Translations under genes and position numbers: made by a program
Origin: Rhodococcus sp. IEGM 1409
GTDB lineage: Bacteria > Actinomycetota > Actinomycetes > Mycobacteriales > Mycobacteriaceae
Direction: 5' to 3'
NCBI RefSeq assembly: GCF_030056735.1
Contig: NZ_JASHKN010000017.1
Span: 1-64,000 of the forward strand
DNA length: 64,000 bases
The notes under the pieces: generated by a model
Seen by the model: only the letters and a program-made list of their open reading frames with translations
Database searches by the model: none
What the model was told of the DNA's origin: nothing
Part shown: positions 26,399 through 36,446 of the stretch, piece by piece
Layout: every line of letters starts with the position of its first letter
Position numbering within the stretch: the first letter of the stretch is position 1

Positions 26399-26456
26399 GT
26401 TGGCACCCATTTCACGGGGTCGGCACCCGTTCCAGCAGGTCGGAACGGGTGCCAAC
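26399..26456 (-). terminator. Alternative hairpins after the aldehyde dehydrogenase gene
   Basis: GGCACCCGTTCC (26422-26433) pairs perfectly with GGAACGGGTGCC (26442-26453), a 12-bp stem with an 8-base loop. A second copy of the first arm, GTTGGCACCC (26399-26408), is complementary to GGGTGCCAAC (26447-26456), giving a mutually exclusive 10-bp stem. It probably terminates the aldehyde dehydrogenase transcript; the alternative pairing could gate read-through to the micropeptide ORF. Confidence 0.7.
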
Positions 26457-26486
26457 TGTCAGCAAAGGGTGCTCGCCCCGGGTGGG

Positions 26487-27932
<1,446 letters not shown>

Positions 27933-27936
27933 CAAT

Positions 27937-29121
27937 TCATTCCTCGGTGTTGTCGGTCGCCGCGAGGGCATACGCGTCGTCTGCCTGAGCGGTGTCGGTG
28001 AAACTGGTGAATCCGTATTTCTCGTGCGGTCCGATGGCGGCTACCTCGAAAAGACCGGTGCCGGAGTAGGTATTCGCGCCTGCTGCGAAATTGCCTTCCG
28101 TGAGCGTGAAGGACGCGAGGTTGTCGACGGGGGAGAACATGCGTTGGAACGGTTCGATCTCGCGGACCTTGTGGCGCAGTCCCTGCACGACGAGTTCGCC
28201 CTGCCACATTCCGTGACGCCAGTCCTGTTCGAGTCCGTAGCCGGTGCCGATTCCGATGTAGTTGGCCAGCAACAGTTCGCAGGTGACGGTGAGGACGTCA
28301 CCGCCTGGCCGGTGGAAGGTGATGGTTGCTCCGGTGACATCGCGGGTGTCGGGGCAGAATGTCAGCTCGTGTTCGGGCCGGCCGAGCCATTCGTTGTCCC
28401 TGGTTTCGTCCGGCCACACTCGCATGGCTTCTTCGACTATGCGCCTGCCCTGTTCGTCTTCCTGCATGATCACCGAGATGGTGAACTCGTCGAACTGCAT
28501 GACCGCGTAGATCCAGAAGAAGTTCTGGATTCCGTCGACGGCGCGTCTGCCTTGCGGTTCGGCTTCTCCGACCGGACGCACACCCCACGAACGGTCGCGG
28601 TTTCCCCGCCACGTCTTCGGGTCGATCGCGAAGTCCTTCCCGTCGACGGTGAGCGATCCGGTCCAGGTTCCGGTTTGCAGGAAGCGTGAGGTGTCGAACG
28701 TGACTCGTTCGAGTTGGCGACGAAAGTGCTTGGGCTCGAGCGCCGCCGGGATGGTGGCGTCGAAGGTGATGTCGAAGGAGAGATCGTATTCGCTGCCCGG
28801 TTCGAGGACGACGCGGAGCTTCTGCAGTCCTTCCAGCACTTCGATGCGCAAAGGTCCGACGGTGGTGTCGGTACGGTCGGCGCCCAGAGCCTTCGACATA
28901 CGAGCAACGATGTGGTCGTCACCGCGGCGCAGTACCGCGAAGGCATCCATGACGCCGAGGTTGGGGTACTGGCCGAGTCCGACGATGAGGAACACGTCGG
29001 GGGATTCGGTGGGGTAGCAGTTGAAGTAGTAGCGGTCGTAGAAGTTTCGATCCGAGGTGGCTACGTGACGAATCGGTTCGGCGATCTGGTGAACGGGGTA
29101 GTCGTCCATCGGCGACAGCAT
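27937..29121 (-). CDS. Lipocalin-like (AttH/CrtC-type fold) protein
   Basis: The 394-residue protein has no membrane segment. It has two repeated beta-rich halves, with short Trp-rich motifs such as DRSWGVRPVGEAE and EWLGRPEHELTF. This resembles the two-domain lipocalin-like fold of AttH and hydroxyneurosporene synthase relatives, which bind or hydrate hydrophobic molecules. The fold assignment is by resemblance only. It sits between an APH-like kinase (1-base gap) and an aldehyde dehydrogenase (4-base gap), so it probably handles an intermediate in the same lipid-like pathway. ATG 29109 (MDDYPV) is an alternative start. Confidence 0.65.
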   Translation of the reverse strand: MLSPMDDYPVHQIAEPIRHVATSDRNFYDRYYFNCYPTESPDVFLIVGLGQYPNLGVMDAFAVLRRGDDHIVARMSKALGADRTDTTVGPLRIEVLEGLQKLRVVLEPGSEYDLSFDITFDATIPAALEPKHFRRQLERVTFDTSRFLQTGTWTGSLTVDGKDFAIDPKTWRGNRDRSWGVRPVGEAEPQGRRAVDGIQNFFWIYAVMQFDEFTISVIMQEDEQGRRIVEEAMRVWPDETRDNEWLGRPEHELTFCPDTRDVTGATITFHRPGGDVLTVTCELLLANYIGIGTGYGLEQDWRHGMWQGELVVQGLRHKVREIEPFQRMFSPVDNLASFTLTEGNFAAGANTYSGTGLFEVAAIGPHEKYGFTSFTDTAQADDAYALAATDNTEE

Positions 29122-29122
29122 G

Positions 29123-30310
29123 TCAGGTGAGCCTCTCCCAGTAGGTGCCGTCCAGCATGGCGGCCAGCGAAGCGCGGTGCATGATCATGTCGTCAGGGTC
29201 TTCGGGTCGCTGCGACTGTCCGAAAGCTATGGCGCGGGCTTGGATTCGCCACATGATCACCGCCTGGCGAAGTGCAGCGTACGTAACGTAGAACTCCAGA
29301 TCATGTGGGGTGTGGCCGGTGATCTCGGCGTAGGTCTGCGCGAGATCCGGCAGTCTCAGGAAGTCGGGAAGGCCGGGTAGGTTCGCCAGGCCGGCGATGT
29401 CCTCGAAGAACCTGTGCAGGAATGCCATCCAGCCCAGATCCATCTCTCGCGGGCCGAGAGTTGCCATTTCCCAGTCGAGTACGGCTACCGGCGCGAAGTC
29501 CTGGTACATGACGTTGCCGATGCGCGAGTCGCCCCAACAGAGCACGGCCGGCGAATCGTCTGCGGGATTGTTCTCCTCGATCCAGTCGAGGGCACGTTCG
29601 ATGAGCGGTGATCTGATGCCGTCGGAGACCACCCACTCGTAGTACGCGCGCTGCTCGGCGATGTGCGCGGTGAATGCGTCTCGTGCAGTCTGTCCCGAAT
29701 CCGGGAGTCGGAGGAAGTCGAAACGCTCACAAGGCTTGTCGATGGCGTGCAATTGAGCCAGGACGTCGACCGAGTTCTGCTGGAGGGTCTTTCGTTGTTC
29801 GGGGGACGCTTCGGTGACCCACGATCCGAAGTTGTACGGCATGACGTCAGGTGGCACGTCGCCGGAGATGCGTTCCATCACGAAGAACGGCGCACCCAAG
29901 GCGTCCAGGTCGGATTCGGACCAGTACACGGCAGGCACGGGCACGGCGGAGTGCTCGCGCACCTGCGCCATGGTGCGGAACTGGGATTCGAGGTCGTAGG
30001 TCGGGAACACCGGCATGGTCGACTCTGTCGGCGCCACCCGGGCGACCAAGGGATGATGATCGCCGTCCCAGGTGGCGTCGAAGAGAATGGTTTCGCTGGA
30101 CATGCCGTTGGCTGCCGGCAAGGTGACGTCGGCGACGGTCACGGCCGATCCGGGCGGCACCTTTCCCGCCATCCACCGTTCCAGTCGTTCACGGAGGTCT
30201 TCGGTGTCGCGGAGGGAATCACTCGGTCGGGCGACCTGGGCGTGATGCTCGGCTCCTTCTGTCGAAGAAACGGTCGAGGCAACGTCAGATGAGGAAGCGT
30301 CTGGGCTCAC
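29123..30310 (-). CDS. APH/ACAD10-type phosphotransferase
   Basis: The 395-residue protein has the aminoglycoside phosphotransferase-like kinase fold. The ATP-site strand is SSETILFDATWDG, and the catalytic loop LCWGDSRIGNVMY is followed by the metal Asp in AVLDWEMATLGP. The WGD variant in place of HGD is common in the ACAD10-like subgroup, which is linked to phosphorylation of hydroxy-acyl intermediates during lipid breakdown. GTG 30310 is preferred because AAGGAGG lies 5 bases before it; the GTG at 30316 would sit on the ribosome-binding site. It is the first gene of the kinase-lipocalin-aldehyde dehydrogenase operon. Confidence 0.88.
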   Translation of the reverse strand: MSPDASSSDVASTVSSTEGAEHHAQVARPSDSLRDTEDLRERLERWMAGKVPPGSAVTVADVTLPAANGMSSETILFDATWDGDHHPLVARVAPTESTMPVFPTYDLESQFRTMAQVREHSAVPVPAVYWSESDLDALGAPFFVMERISGDVPPDVMPYNFGSWVTEASPEQRKTLQQNSVDVLAQLHAIDKPCERFDFLRLPDSGQTARDAFTAHIAEQRAYYEWVVSDGIRSPLIERALDWIEENNPADDSPAVLCWGDSRIGNVMYQDFAPVAVLDWEMATLGPREMDLGWMAFLHRFFEDIAGLANLPGLPDFLRLPDLAQTYAEITGHTPHDLEFYVTYAALRQAVIMWRIQARAIAFGQSQRPEDPDDMIMHRASLAAMLDGTYWERLT

Positions 30311-30369
30311 GGTCACCTCCTTCCCATAGGTGTCACGCGCAGTGCCCGTAACGGTGTGAGTCAGAACAC

Positions 30370-30383
30370 TAAAACACGTTACA
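30370..30383 (-). promoter_or_regulatory. KstR-consensus operator before the kinase-ALDH operon
   Basis: TAAAACACGTTACA matches the published KstR operator TnnAACnnGTTnnA at every fixed position. It lies 60 bases before the GTG start. On the minus strand it overlaps a TAGTGT -10 candidate, a suitable place for repression. KstR represses sterol-catabolism genes in Rhodococcus and Mycobacterium and is released by a cholesterol-derived CoA ester. The match is direct; KstR control is inferred. Confidence 0.55.
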
Positions 30384-30449
30384 GAAATTAGGAACAGCTG
30401 GCACCCGTTTAGTGGGACTCTCTGCGGATTTATCAGGGAGGAACGCGTG

Positions 30450-31337
30450 TCAGATCGCGGCGGTGAGCGAGAGCAGACCTGCGCCGGTCAGAGTTCCGGC
30501 GCCGCCCAGCTCGGCGGGAACGATCCGGAGCCCTGAGATGAACGACAAACGGGCATGTCGGGCAGCCGCGTCGAGCATCGGTTGCCACAGCGGTGCACCT
30601 GCCTGGGCGAAACCGCCGCCGATCACCGCGAGGTCCACGTCCAGGAGGGCGGCCGTAGAGGCGATGGCACCGCCGAGCGCCGTGCCTGCGCGGCGAAGTG
30701 CGTCCACGGCGATCGCGTCTCCGCTGTGTGCGCTCTCGGCAAGCTGACGGCCGGTGGTGCCCGTCCACCCCTGGTTACGCGCCCATCGCACCGCGGAGGG
30801 GCCACTCGCCACCGTCTCGAGGCAGCCGAGACCGCCGCAGCTACACGGTTCGGAAGAGCCTGGAACTACGAGGTGGCCGATGTGGCCCGCGTTGCCGGTT
30901 CGACCTCGCGCAATCGCGCCGCCGAGAACGATTCCGCCACCGATTCCCGTCGAGACCACCAGGCTCAGGAGATTCGGGGTTCCGCGTCCGGCGCCGTGGT
31001 GGAACTCTGCCAATGCCGCCGCGGCCCCGTCCATGGCGAGGGCGGTTCCAGCGTTGGGAAAGAGGCTGCGGACGCCCGCTACCAGCTCGAATCCCTGTGC
31101 CCACTCGGTGATGTTGATGGGAGCGACGACGCCGGCGACGGTGTCCACGGGCCCGGCGCACGCGATGCCCACACCGTCGACGTCTCGGCCGTCGGAGACT
31201 CGTTCGAGCAGCGCCGCACAGGCTCCCCACGGGTCGGTCTGCGGCGTCGGCACGCTGTCGAACACGGGAACGCGGCCATCCTCTGACACGACGCCGGCAG
31301 CCATCTTGGTGCCACCGATGTCGAGTGCGAGGCGCAT
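30450..31337 (-). CDS. ROK family sugar kinase (glucokinase-like)
   Basis: The 295-residue protein has the ATP-binding LDIGGTKMAAGVV (residues 4-16), the ROK zinc motif CSCGGLGCLETVASG, and the sugar-binding VSTGIGGGIVLGG and PGSSEPC segments. It lacks the helix-turn-helix of ROK repressors, so it is an enzyme. It probably phosphorylates glucose or a similar hexose, but N-acetylmannosamine or other sugars cannot be excluded. The gene follows the methyltransferase by 4 bases and precedes the kinase-lipocalin operon by about 140 bases. Confidence 0.9.
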   Translation of the reverse strand: MRLALDIGGTKMAAGVVSEDGRVPVFDSVPTPQTDPWGACAALLERVSDGRDVDGVGIACAGPVDTVAGVVAPINITEWAQGFELVAGVRSLFPNAGTALAMDGAAAALAEFHHGAGRGTPNLLSLVVSTGIGGGIVLGGAIARGRTGNAGHIGHLVVPGSSEPCSCGGLGCLETVASGPSAVRWARNQGWTGTTGRQLAESAHSGDAIAVDALRRAGTALGGAIASTAALLDVDLAVIGGGFAQAGAPLWQPMLDAAARHARLSFISGLRIVPAELGGAGTLTGAGLLSLTAAI

Positions 31338-31341
31338 GTCG

Positions 31342-32112
31342 CTATCGCTTTTCGAGAACCACGACGAGGTTGCTCACCAGGAACTCCCGTAGGCCGGGGA
31401 CTCGGACCATCCACCACGCCCACGACGGGTGGTAGCGCGGGATCGCGGCGAGCAACGTTCCCTGGCTGGTTCCACGGGCCCAGCGTAAGCCGTCGGTGGC
31501 GCCGACTTTGAACAACGACACCCCGAATTTGTTCTTCGGTTCGCGTCCGGTCTTGCGGAGGTACCGCTTGGCCGCGTACTCGCCGCCCAGCGCATGCCAT
31601 GGCCCGGTTTCGTGGCCGCCGAACGGACCCCACCACAGGGTGTACGAGAGAACCATCAAGCCGCTGGGCTTGGTCACGCGCAGCATCTCCTCCGCCATCA
31701 GCCAGGGCTCGCTGACGTGTTCGGCCACGTTGGAGGAGAAGCAGATGTCCACGGACGAGTCCAGGAACGGCAGAGCCAAACCAGATCCACGCACCGCACC
31801 GCCCACGGTCAGACCCGCTGCATGCATCTCCGACGGATCGGGTTCGACGGGAATATAGCGGGCACCGGCGGCTTGAAAGACCTCCGCAAAATAGCCCGGC
31901 CCGCCGCCCACGTCGAGGACGGTGAGGCCGTCGAGGGATCGTCCGGTCTGACCTTCGTGCAGGTCCGAGATCAATTCGACGGAGTCGCGTGCGAGCGCGC
32001 CGTAGAAGATGTCGGGTGCGGTCTGCTCGTGGCGGAAGTCGCTGAGCAGGCGCAGCGAGCGTTTCAGGGTTGCCCGTCGGCCGAAAGTGCGGGTCACTGC
32101 GGGCTTGGTCAC
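31342..32112 (-). CDS. Class I SAM-dependent methyltransferase, Rv0224c-like
   Basis: The product has motif I VLDVGGGPGYFAEVF, an acidic Glu in RYIPVEPDPSEM, and CFSSNVAEHVSEPWLMAEEMLRV typical of the Methyltransf_11 group. It starts TRTFGRRATLKRSLRLL like its mycobacterial relative. GTG 32112 gives 256 residues and agrees best with the family; the frame is open to GTG 32154. It diverges from a glycosyltransferase, as Rv0224c-Rv0225 do. A role in modifying a lipid or glycan of the envelope is plausible; the substrate is unknown. Confidence 0.85.
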   Translation of the reverse strand: MTKPAVTRTFGRRATLKRSLRLLSDFRHEQTAPDIFYGALARDSVELISDLHEGQTGRSLDGLTVLDVGGGPGYFAEVFQAAGARYIPVEPDPSEMHAAGLTVGGAVRGSGLALPFLDSSVDICFSSNVAEHVSEPWLMAEEMLRVTKPSGLMVLSYTLWWGPFGGHETGPWHALGGEYAAKRYLRKTGREPKNKFGVSLFKVGATDGLRWARGTSQGTLLAAIPRYHPSWAWWMVRVPGLREFLVSNLVVVLEKR

Positions 32113-32285
32113 GGGTAGCAACTTTAGCCACTGGGGCGCCCGGTCCACGAACACCGTCAGGAGCGCGGCAATACGGACGCTCGAACAGTTAGGGTGTTCG
32201 GCAGGGTTACCGGCCGGTCAGGCGGGGCATCCCGCAGGTTCGCCCGAATCGTGGTGGCCACCGACCAACTCAGGGAGTAACGCAC

Positions 32286-33500
32286 GTGCGCGAGGTTCTG
32301 TTGCTCTGCTGGCGCGATACCGGGCATCCCCAGGGCGGTGGAAGCGAGCGTTACCTCGAGCAGGTCGGATCTCAGCTGGCCGAGCGCGGCATCAAGGTGA
32401 CGCTGCGGACGGCGTTGTATCCCGGGGCGCCCGCGTCGGAGGTTCGTGACGGCATCACCATCAGCCGAGCCGGTGGACGTTTCAGCGTGTACCCCCGCGC
32501 TCTGGCTGCCATTGCCGCTGGGCGTCTGGGCTTCGGATCGCTGAAGGGCATTCGCCCCGACGCGGTGATCGACACCCAGAACGGCATCCCCTTCTTCTCG
32601 AAAATCGTGGCGGGTGCGCCGGTCACGCTTCTTGTCCATCACTGCCATCGTGAACAGTGGCCGGTGGCAGGCGAGCTCGTCGGTCGGATCGGCTGGTGGG
32701 TCGAATCGCGATTGTCTCCGCGCACCCATCGGCGTAGTCAGTATCTGACGGTGTCGCTTCCCTCGGCGGAAGAATTGGTGGATCTCGGTGTCGAGCGCGA
32801 ACGAATTGCCGTGGTGCGCAACGGTGCCGATCGGCTACCTGTCGGCGTCGACGCGGGTGGATCGATCACCAGGGCCGAGCGCCCCACCATTTCGGTTCTC
32901 TCACGACTGGTGCCGCACAAGCAGATCGAGGACGCACTCGAAGCCGTCGCAGCGCTGCGGCCGACGCTTCCAGGCATCCAACTCGACGTCATCGGTGGTG
33001 GTTGGTGGGAGCAGAACCTGCGTGATCGTGCCGCCGAGTTGGGGATCGGTGACGCCGTCTCGTTCTACGGTCACGTCGACGAGGTTCGTAAACATGAACT
33101 ACTGGCGCAGTCGTGGATTCATCTCATGCCTTCGCGAAAAGAAGGATGGGGCCTTGCAGTCATCGAGGCTGCGCAGCACGGTGTTCCGACGATCGGCTAC
33201 CGCAGTTCCAAGGGCCTGACCGATTCGATCGTCGACGGAGTGACCGGGCTTCTGGTCGGCGGCGAGCATGCCGGCGACGGTGACATCGCCGATCTGACGC
33301 AGGCTGCCGGCACCCTGCTCCGCGACCACGAACTCCGCACGGTGCTCGGTGAGAAAGCTCGCGTGTGGTCCGGCGAGTTCTCCTGGGAACAGACCGGCAC
33401 CGGAGTGCTCGAAGTGCTGACTGCACACAAGGACGGTCGGTGGGTCTCAGGACTCGCCGCGCCGTGCGAGTCGAATTCGGTTCTGGTTCAGTCCGACTGA
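32286..33500 (+). CDS. GT4-type glycosyltransferase, Rv0225-like
   Basis: The 404-residue protein has the GT-B fold. The N-terminal half carries DTGHPQGGGSERYLEQVG and the His-rich VHHCHREQWPV. The C-terminal nucleotide-sugar site is PSRKEGWGLAVIEAAQHGVPTIGYRSSKGLTDSI, with the E-x7-E motif. No membrane segments are present, so it acts at the inner membrane face on an unknown acceptor. The GTG start has AGGGAG 9 bases before it. The last 54 bases overlap the end of the convergent membrane-protein gene. Confidence 0.9.
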   Translation: MREVLLLCWRDTGHPQGGGSERYLEQVGSQLAERGIKVTLRTALYPGAPASEVRDGITISRAGGRFSVYPRALAAIAAGRLGFGSLKGIRPDAVIDTQNGIPFFSKIVAGAPVTLLVHHCHREQWPVAGELVGRIGWWVESRLSPRTHRRSQYLTVSLPSAEELVDLGVERERIAVVRNGADRLPVGVDAGGSITRAERPTISVLSRLVPHKQIEDALEAVAALRPTLPGIQLDVIGGGWWEQNLRDRAAELGIGDAVSFYGHVDEVRKHELLAQSWIHLMPSRKEGWGLAVIEAAQHGVPTIGYRSSKGLTDSIVDGVTGLLVGGEHAGDGDIADLTQAAGTLLRDHELRTVLGEKARVWSGEFSWEQTGTGVLEVLTAHKDGRWVSGLAAPCESNSVLVQSD

Positions 33501-35186
33501 GATCAGCGCGATCACACCCATCAGTATCCAGGCGAGATGCGCGACTATGACGGCAGTTCGGGCACCGGTCGAGGCTTCCTGCGTGGCAACGTCTCCGGGT
33601 ACTCGGTAGAGCTCGAGATCGTCGTCGGCGAAGACCTGTTCCAATCCGCCGAGTGTGGTTGCGGAGTTGCCGAGCTGACCCGGTGTGCCGCGCTCGATCA
33701 ATACCCATCCGACTCCGAGATCGGCCAACTGCGTAGGACTCCCGCCGGCAAGCAGTAGATCCTCGACCTGAGTTGCGCGGGTTCCCTCGCCGCCGACCGC
33801 ACCACCGGCAACCACCAGTTGGCCGGTCTGCAGAACGTCGAGAGGCAGGAACCGTGGTGCGGGATCGAGTACCGGCGCATCGCCGCTGTAGGGGAAGGCA
33901 CGGAACATCCCGGCGGGAAGCACTGCAACGTCACCGGTTTCGTCTCGCAGTTGCTCGGCCACCGCGGTCCAGGACCCGGGATAGGGCACGGGCTTCAACG
34001 CGCCGCCGACGCCCCACACCAGATCCGGCAGTGCCACGATCGTCACCACGACGGCGGCGATCGACAATGTCGGGCGGGGAACGGAGAATCGATTGCCTGC
34101 CCACATCACCGCGGCGGCGGAAGCGAGTGCGTAGAACGGTACGGCCAGCGCGACCCACTTCTGGGCGTCACGCAGCAGACCGGCGCCGGTGAACACGTCG
34201 ACCGACCATCGACCGACGTCGAGCCCCCACGGGGTGGCGCCCAGGGTTGGGGCCAGCACCGCAAACAGTGCCAGCAGTCCGAGTCCACTGACGACAGGGT
34301 TCCGGCGTCGGCGCCACAGAGCGGGCGCACCGGCGATCACCACGACGAGCAGAAGAAGTGTTCCGACCAACGCGAAGAGTGTTGTGCGCGTAGACGGTAT
34401 CGCTGCCGAGTTCCAGATACCGCCGAGACCGGCGAGGCTGCCGAGCGTCGCGAGTCCGGGTTCCGCTCGGGCGGCAAAGGCGGCGACTCCCGCTGGATCT
34501 GAACCGTCGCCTGCTGCGCCTGATGCGAAGGTGGCGACCAACCATGGTGAAGCGGCGACGAGGAACAGTCCGACAGCGCCGCAGACACGCCGAAGGGCAG
34601 AGTTCCGGCCTCCCGGGGTGGCAACCACCACCAGCGCAGTTGTCAGAGCGAGCAGGGCACCGGTAGGTGTCAGGCCCGCGAATGCCAGTGACGCGGCCAA
34701 CGCCCACCACGATCCGGGCGTGGCTCGGCGAACTCCGATTCCGGCACACACGATCCACGGCAGTGCGGCATATCCGGTCAGCAGGCTCCAATGTCCTTGC
34801 AGCAGGCGCTCGGCCACATACGGGTTCCAGAGCATCACCGTCGAGGCGACGAGTTGTGGACCGAGACCAGCAGTCGGCAGCAGGACGGCGACCATGCGCG
34901 CCGCGCCCCAACCAGCGAGCCAGAGCGCCGCGAGCAGGATGAACTTGACCACCAGTCCGCCGTCGATCACGGTGCTCAACGCTGCGATCAGCGCGTCCTG
35001 GGGAACAGCGCGGGCTGCGGCGTCGGTGAGTCCGAGGGCGGAGTCGGTCAGGTACGAGCGCGGCGTGCTGACGGCGTCGCGCAGCAGGAGGTAGCCAGGG
35101 CCGAGCAGCGGTCCGAGGATCAACAGTGTCAGCGCCAGGCTGTATGCCGCAGGCAGGTAACGGCGGTATCCGGCTTGCACTGTCAT
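33447..35186 (-). CDS. Large multi-pass membrane protein, Rv0226c-like
   Basis: The 579-residue protein has roughly a dozen hydrophobic segments, beginning with YSLALTLLILGPLLGPGYLLL and ending with VAHLAWILMGVIALISVGL before a basic tail. Long extracytoplasmic loops lie between helices, as in GT-C glycosyltransferases and related envelope enzymes, but no clear DxD catalytic motif is identified. The ATG at 35186 lies exactly 7 bases after TATCGT, suggesting a leaderless mRNA. The frame is open 1 kb further upstream but only as an antisense shadow of the flippase gene. Function unknown. Confidence 0.85.
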   Translation of the reverse strand: MTVQAGYRRYLPAAYSLALTLLILGPLLGPGYLLLRDAVSTPRSYLTDSALGLTDAAARAVPQDALIAALSTVIDGGLVVKFILLAALWLAGWGAARMVAVLLPTAGLGPQLVASTVMLWNPYVAERLLQGHWSLLTGYAALPWIVCAGIGVRRATPGSWWALAASLAFAGLTPTGALLALTTALVVVATPGGRNSALRRVCGAVGLFLVAASPWLVATFASGAAGDGSDPAGVAAFAARAEPGLATLGSLAGLGGIWNSAAIPSTRTTLFALVGTLLLLVVVIAGAPALWRRRRNPVVSGLGLLALFAVLAPTLGATPWGLDVGRWSVDVFTGAGLLRDAQKWVALAVPFYALASAAAVMWAGNRFSVPRPTLSIAAVVVTIVALPDLVWGVGGALKPVPYPGSWTAVAEQLRDETGDVAVLPAGMFRAFPYSGDAPVLDPAPRFLPLDVLQTGQLVVAGGAVGGEGTRATQVEDLLLAGGSPTQLADLGVGWVLIERGTPGQLGNSATTLGGLEQVFADDDLELYRVPGDVATQEASTGARTAVIVAHLAWILMGVIALISVGLNQNRIRLARRGES

Positions 35187-35219
35187 GACGCGCACGATAC
35201 GTGGTGCATCATTACTGCC
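35187..35219. promoter_or_regulatory. Compact divergent promoter, both genes apparently leaderless
   Basis: Only 33 bases separate two divergent start codons. On the minus strand TATCGT (35199-35194) is followed by 7 bases and ATG. On the plus strand CATCAT (35207-35212) is followed by 7 bases and ATG. Both fit the spacing of leaderless actinobacterial promoters. Each -35 region would lie inside or beside the opposite gene's start. Confidence 0.5.
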
Positions 35220-36446
35220 ATGCCTCGCCAACCACTCGATCGCGCCGCCGCGGCCGGGGTCGGCATGGTTTTGGTGGGATCGATGACGGCCAATGTCGCG
35301 TCGTACCTGTTGGCATGGTTGGCCAGCCGATGGTTGGGGCCGATCGGCTACGGAGAGTTCGCGAGTCTGCTTGCCGCCCAGTTGGTACTTGCGGTTCCGG
35401 CATTGGCGTTGCAGACGGTGGTGGCCCGCGAGGCGGTGCGTGGCAAGAGCACAGATGCGTTGCGGTCGTTGGGGTATCGATGCACGGCGATCGTCGCCGT
35501 CCTCGCGGTGGCGCTGGCTCCGGCGATGGCGTGGCTGCTCGACACCGGAATCGTGGCGGCGTTCTCGGCATTGGTGACCGCGCCCATGTTGGTTCTGCTG
35601 GCCACGGAACAGGGGTTGTTGCAGGGGCACGGTCGATTCGGCACTCTCAGCGCCGTACTGGCCGGGGCCGGGGTGATGAAAGTCCTTCCGGCAGTGATCG
35701 TTCTGGCATTCGGCGGCGGAGCAGGCGCGGCATTGGTCGCGGGCGCGGCCGGAACTGCGTTGCTGGTGGTGATAGTTCGCGTGGTCGACCGAACCGTCTC
35801 GGTGAGCGAGGACCGGCCGGTGCGGATCGGCGTCGTCTCCGTGCTTGCGGCGTCGCAGGTTCAGCTCGCGCTGATCGCGTTGTCCTCGCTGGACCTGCTG
35901 ATCGTCCGCGTCGTCCTCAGTGAATACGACGCCGGTGTCTACGCGCTCGGCGCCGTCGCGACGAAGGTCGCGTTCTGGCTGCCGCAGGCAGTGGGCGTCG
36001 TGCTGTACCCGAAGATGGCGAACCCGGCGCACTCGGCGCAGGCGGTTCGCTCGGCGTTGGCGGTGCTCGTCGGTATCGGCGCCGTGCTGGTTCTCGGGGC
36101 GGCGGTTGCCGGCCCACTGGTGCCGATGCTCGTGGGCGACGCGTACGCCGCCGTGGCTCCGATGCTGTGGGCCTTCGCTCTGCACGGTGCAGCGCTGGCG
36201 GTACTCCAGGGTGCTTTGCTGTCCGCAATCGCGTCAGAACGCACACGAGTGGCCCTTCTGGCATGGGCAGGGCTGGCTGTGGAGGCGACGGTCATGCTGG
36301 TGTGGGCGAAGACGCCGGGAGAGTTGATCGGTGTCGCCGTCGTGGTTGCGTCGACGACGGCGTTGGCGGTGTCCGTCGCCGCAGTGCGAAGTGCCGACCG
36401 CGCCGGGCCGGCACCTCGCAGCGGCGTCAGTTCTCCAGACGCGTGA
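35220..36446 (+). CDS. Polysaccharide/lipid flippase (MOP superfamily, Wzx-like)
   Basis: The 408-residue protein has about twelve membrane helices in the pattern of Wzx/MATE-type exporters. It opens with SMTANVASYLLAWLASRWLGPIGYGEFASLLA, and the paired helices around VYALGAVATKVAFWLPQAVGVVLYPKMA are typical of oligosaccharide-lipid flippases. It should move a lipid-linked glycan across the inner membrane. It shares a very short divergent promoter with the Rv0226c-like membrane protein, suggesting joint action. I do not recall an equivalent at this position in mycobacteria. The last 20 bases overlap the convergent lipoprotein gene. Confidence 0.82.
   Translation: MPRQPLDRAAAAGVGMVLVGSMTANVASYLLAWLASRWLGPIGYGEFASLLAAQLVLAVPALALQTVVAREAVRGKSTDALRSLGYRCTAIVAVLAVALAPAMAWLLDTGIVAAFSALVTAPMLVLLATEQGLLQGHGRFGTLSAVLAGAGVMKVLPAVIVLAFGGGAGAALVAGAAGTALLVVIVRVVDRTVSVSEDRPVRIGVVSVLAASQVQLALIALSSLDLLIVRVVLSEYDAGVYALGAVATKVAFWLPQAVGVVLYPKMANPAHSAQAVRSALAVLVGIGAVLVLGAAVAGPLVPMLVGDAYAAVAPMLWAFALHGAALAVLQGALLSAIASERTRVALLAWAGLAVEATVMLVWAKTPGELIGVAVVVASTTALAVSVAAVRSADRAGPAPRSGVSSPDA

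Noticed and set aside
33447-36185. 912-codon open frame on the minus strand as a single giant gene
   Set aside because: Its first ~330 codons are the antisense of the flippase gene, with Arg/Gln/His-rich non-protein-like composition. The real protein starts at 35186, where the hydrophobic pattern and a leaderless -10 begin.
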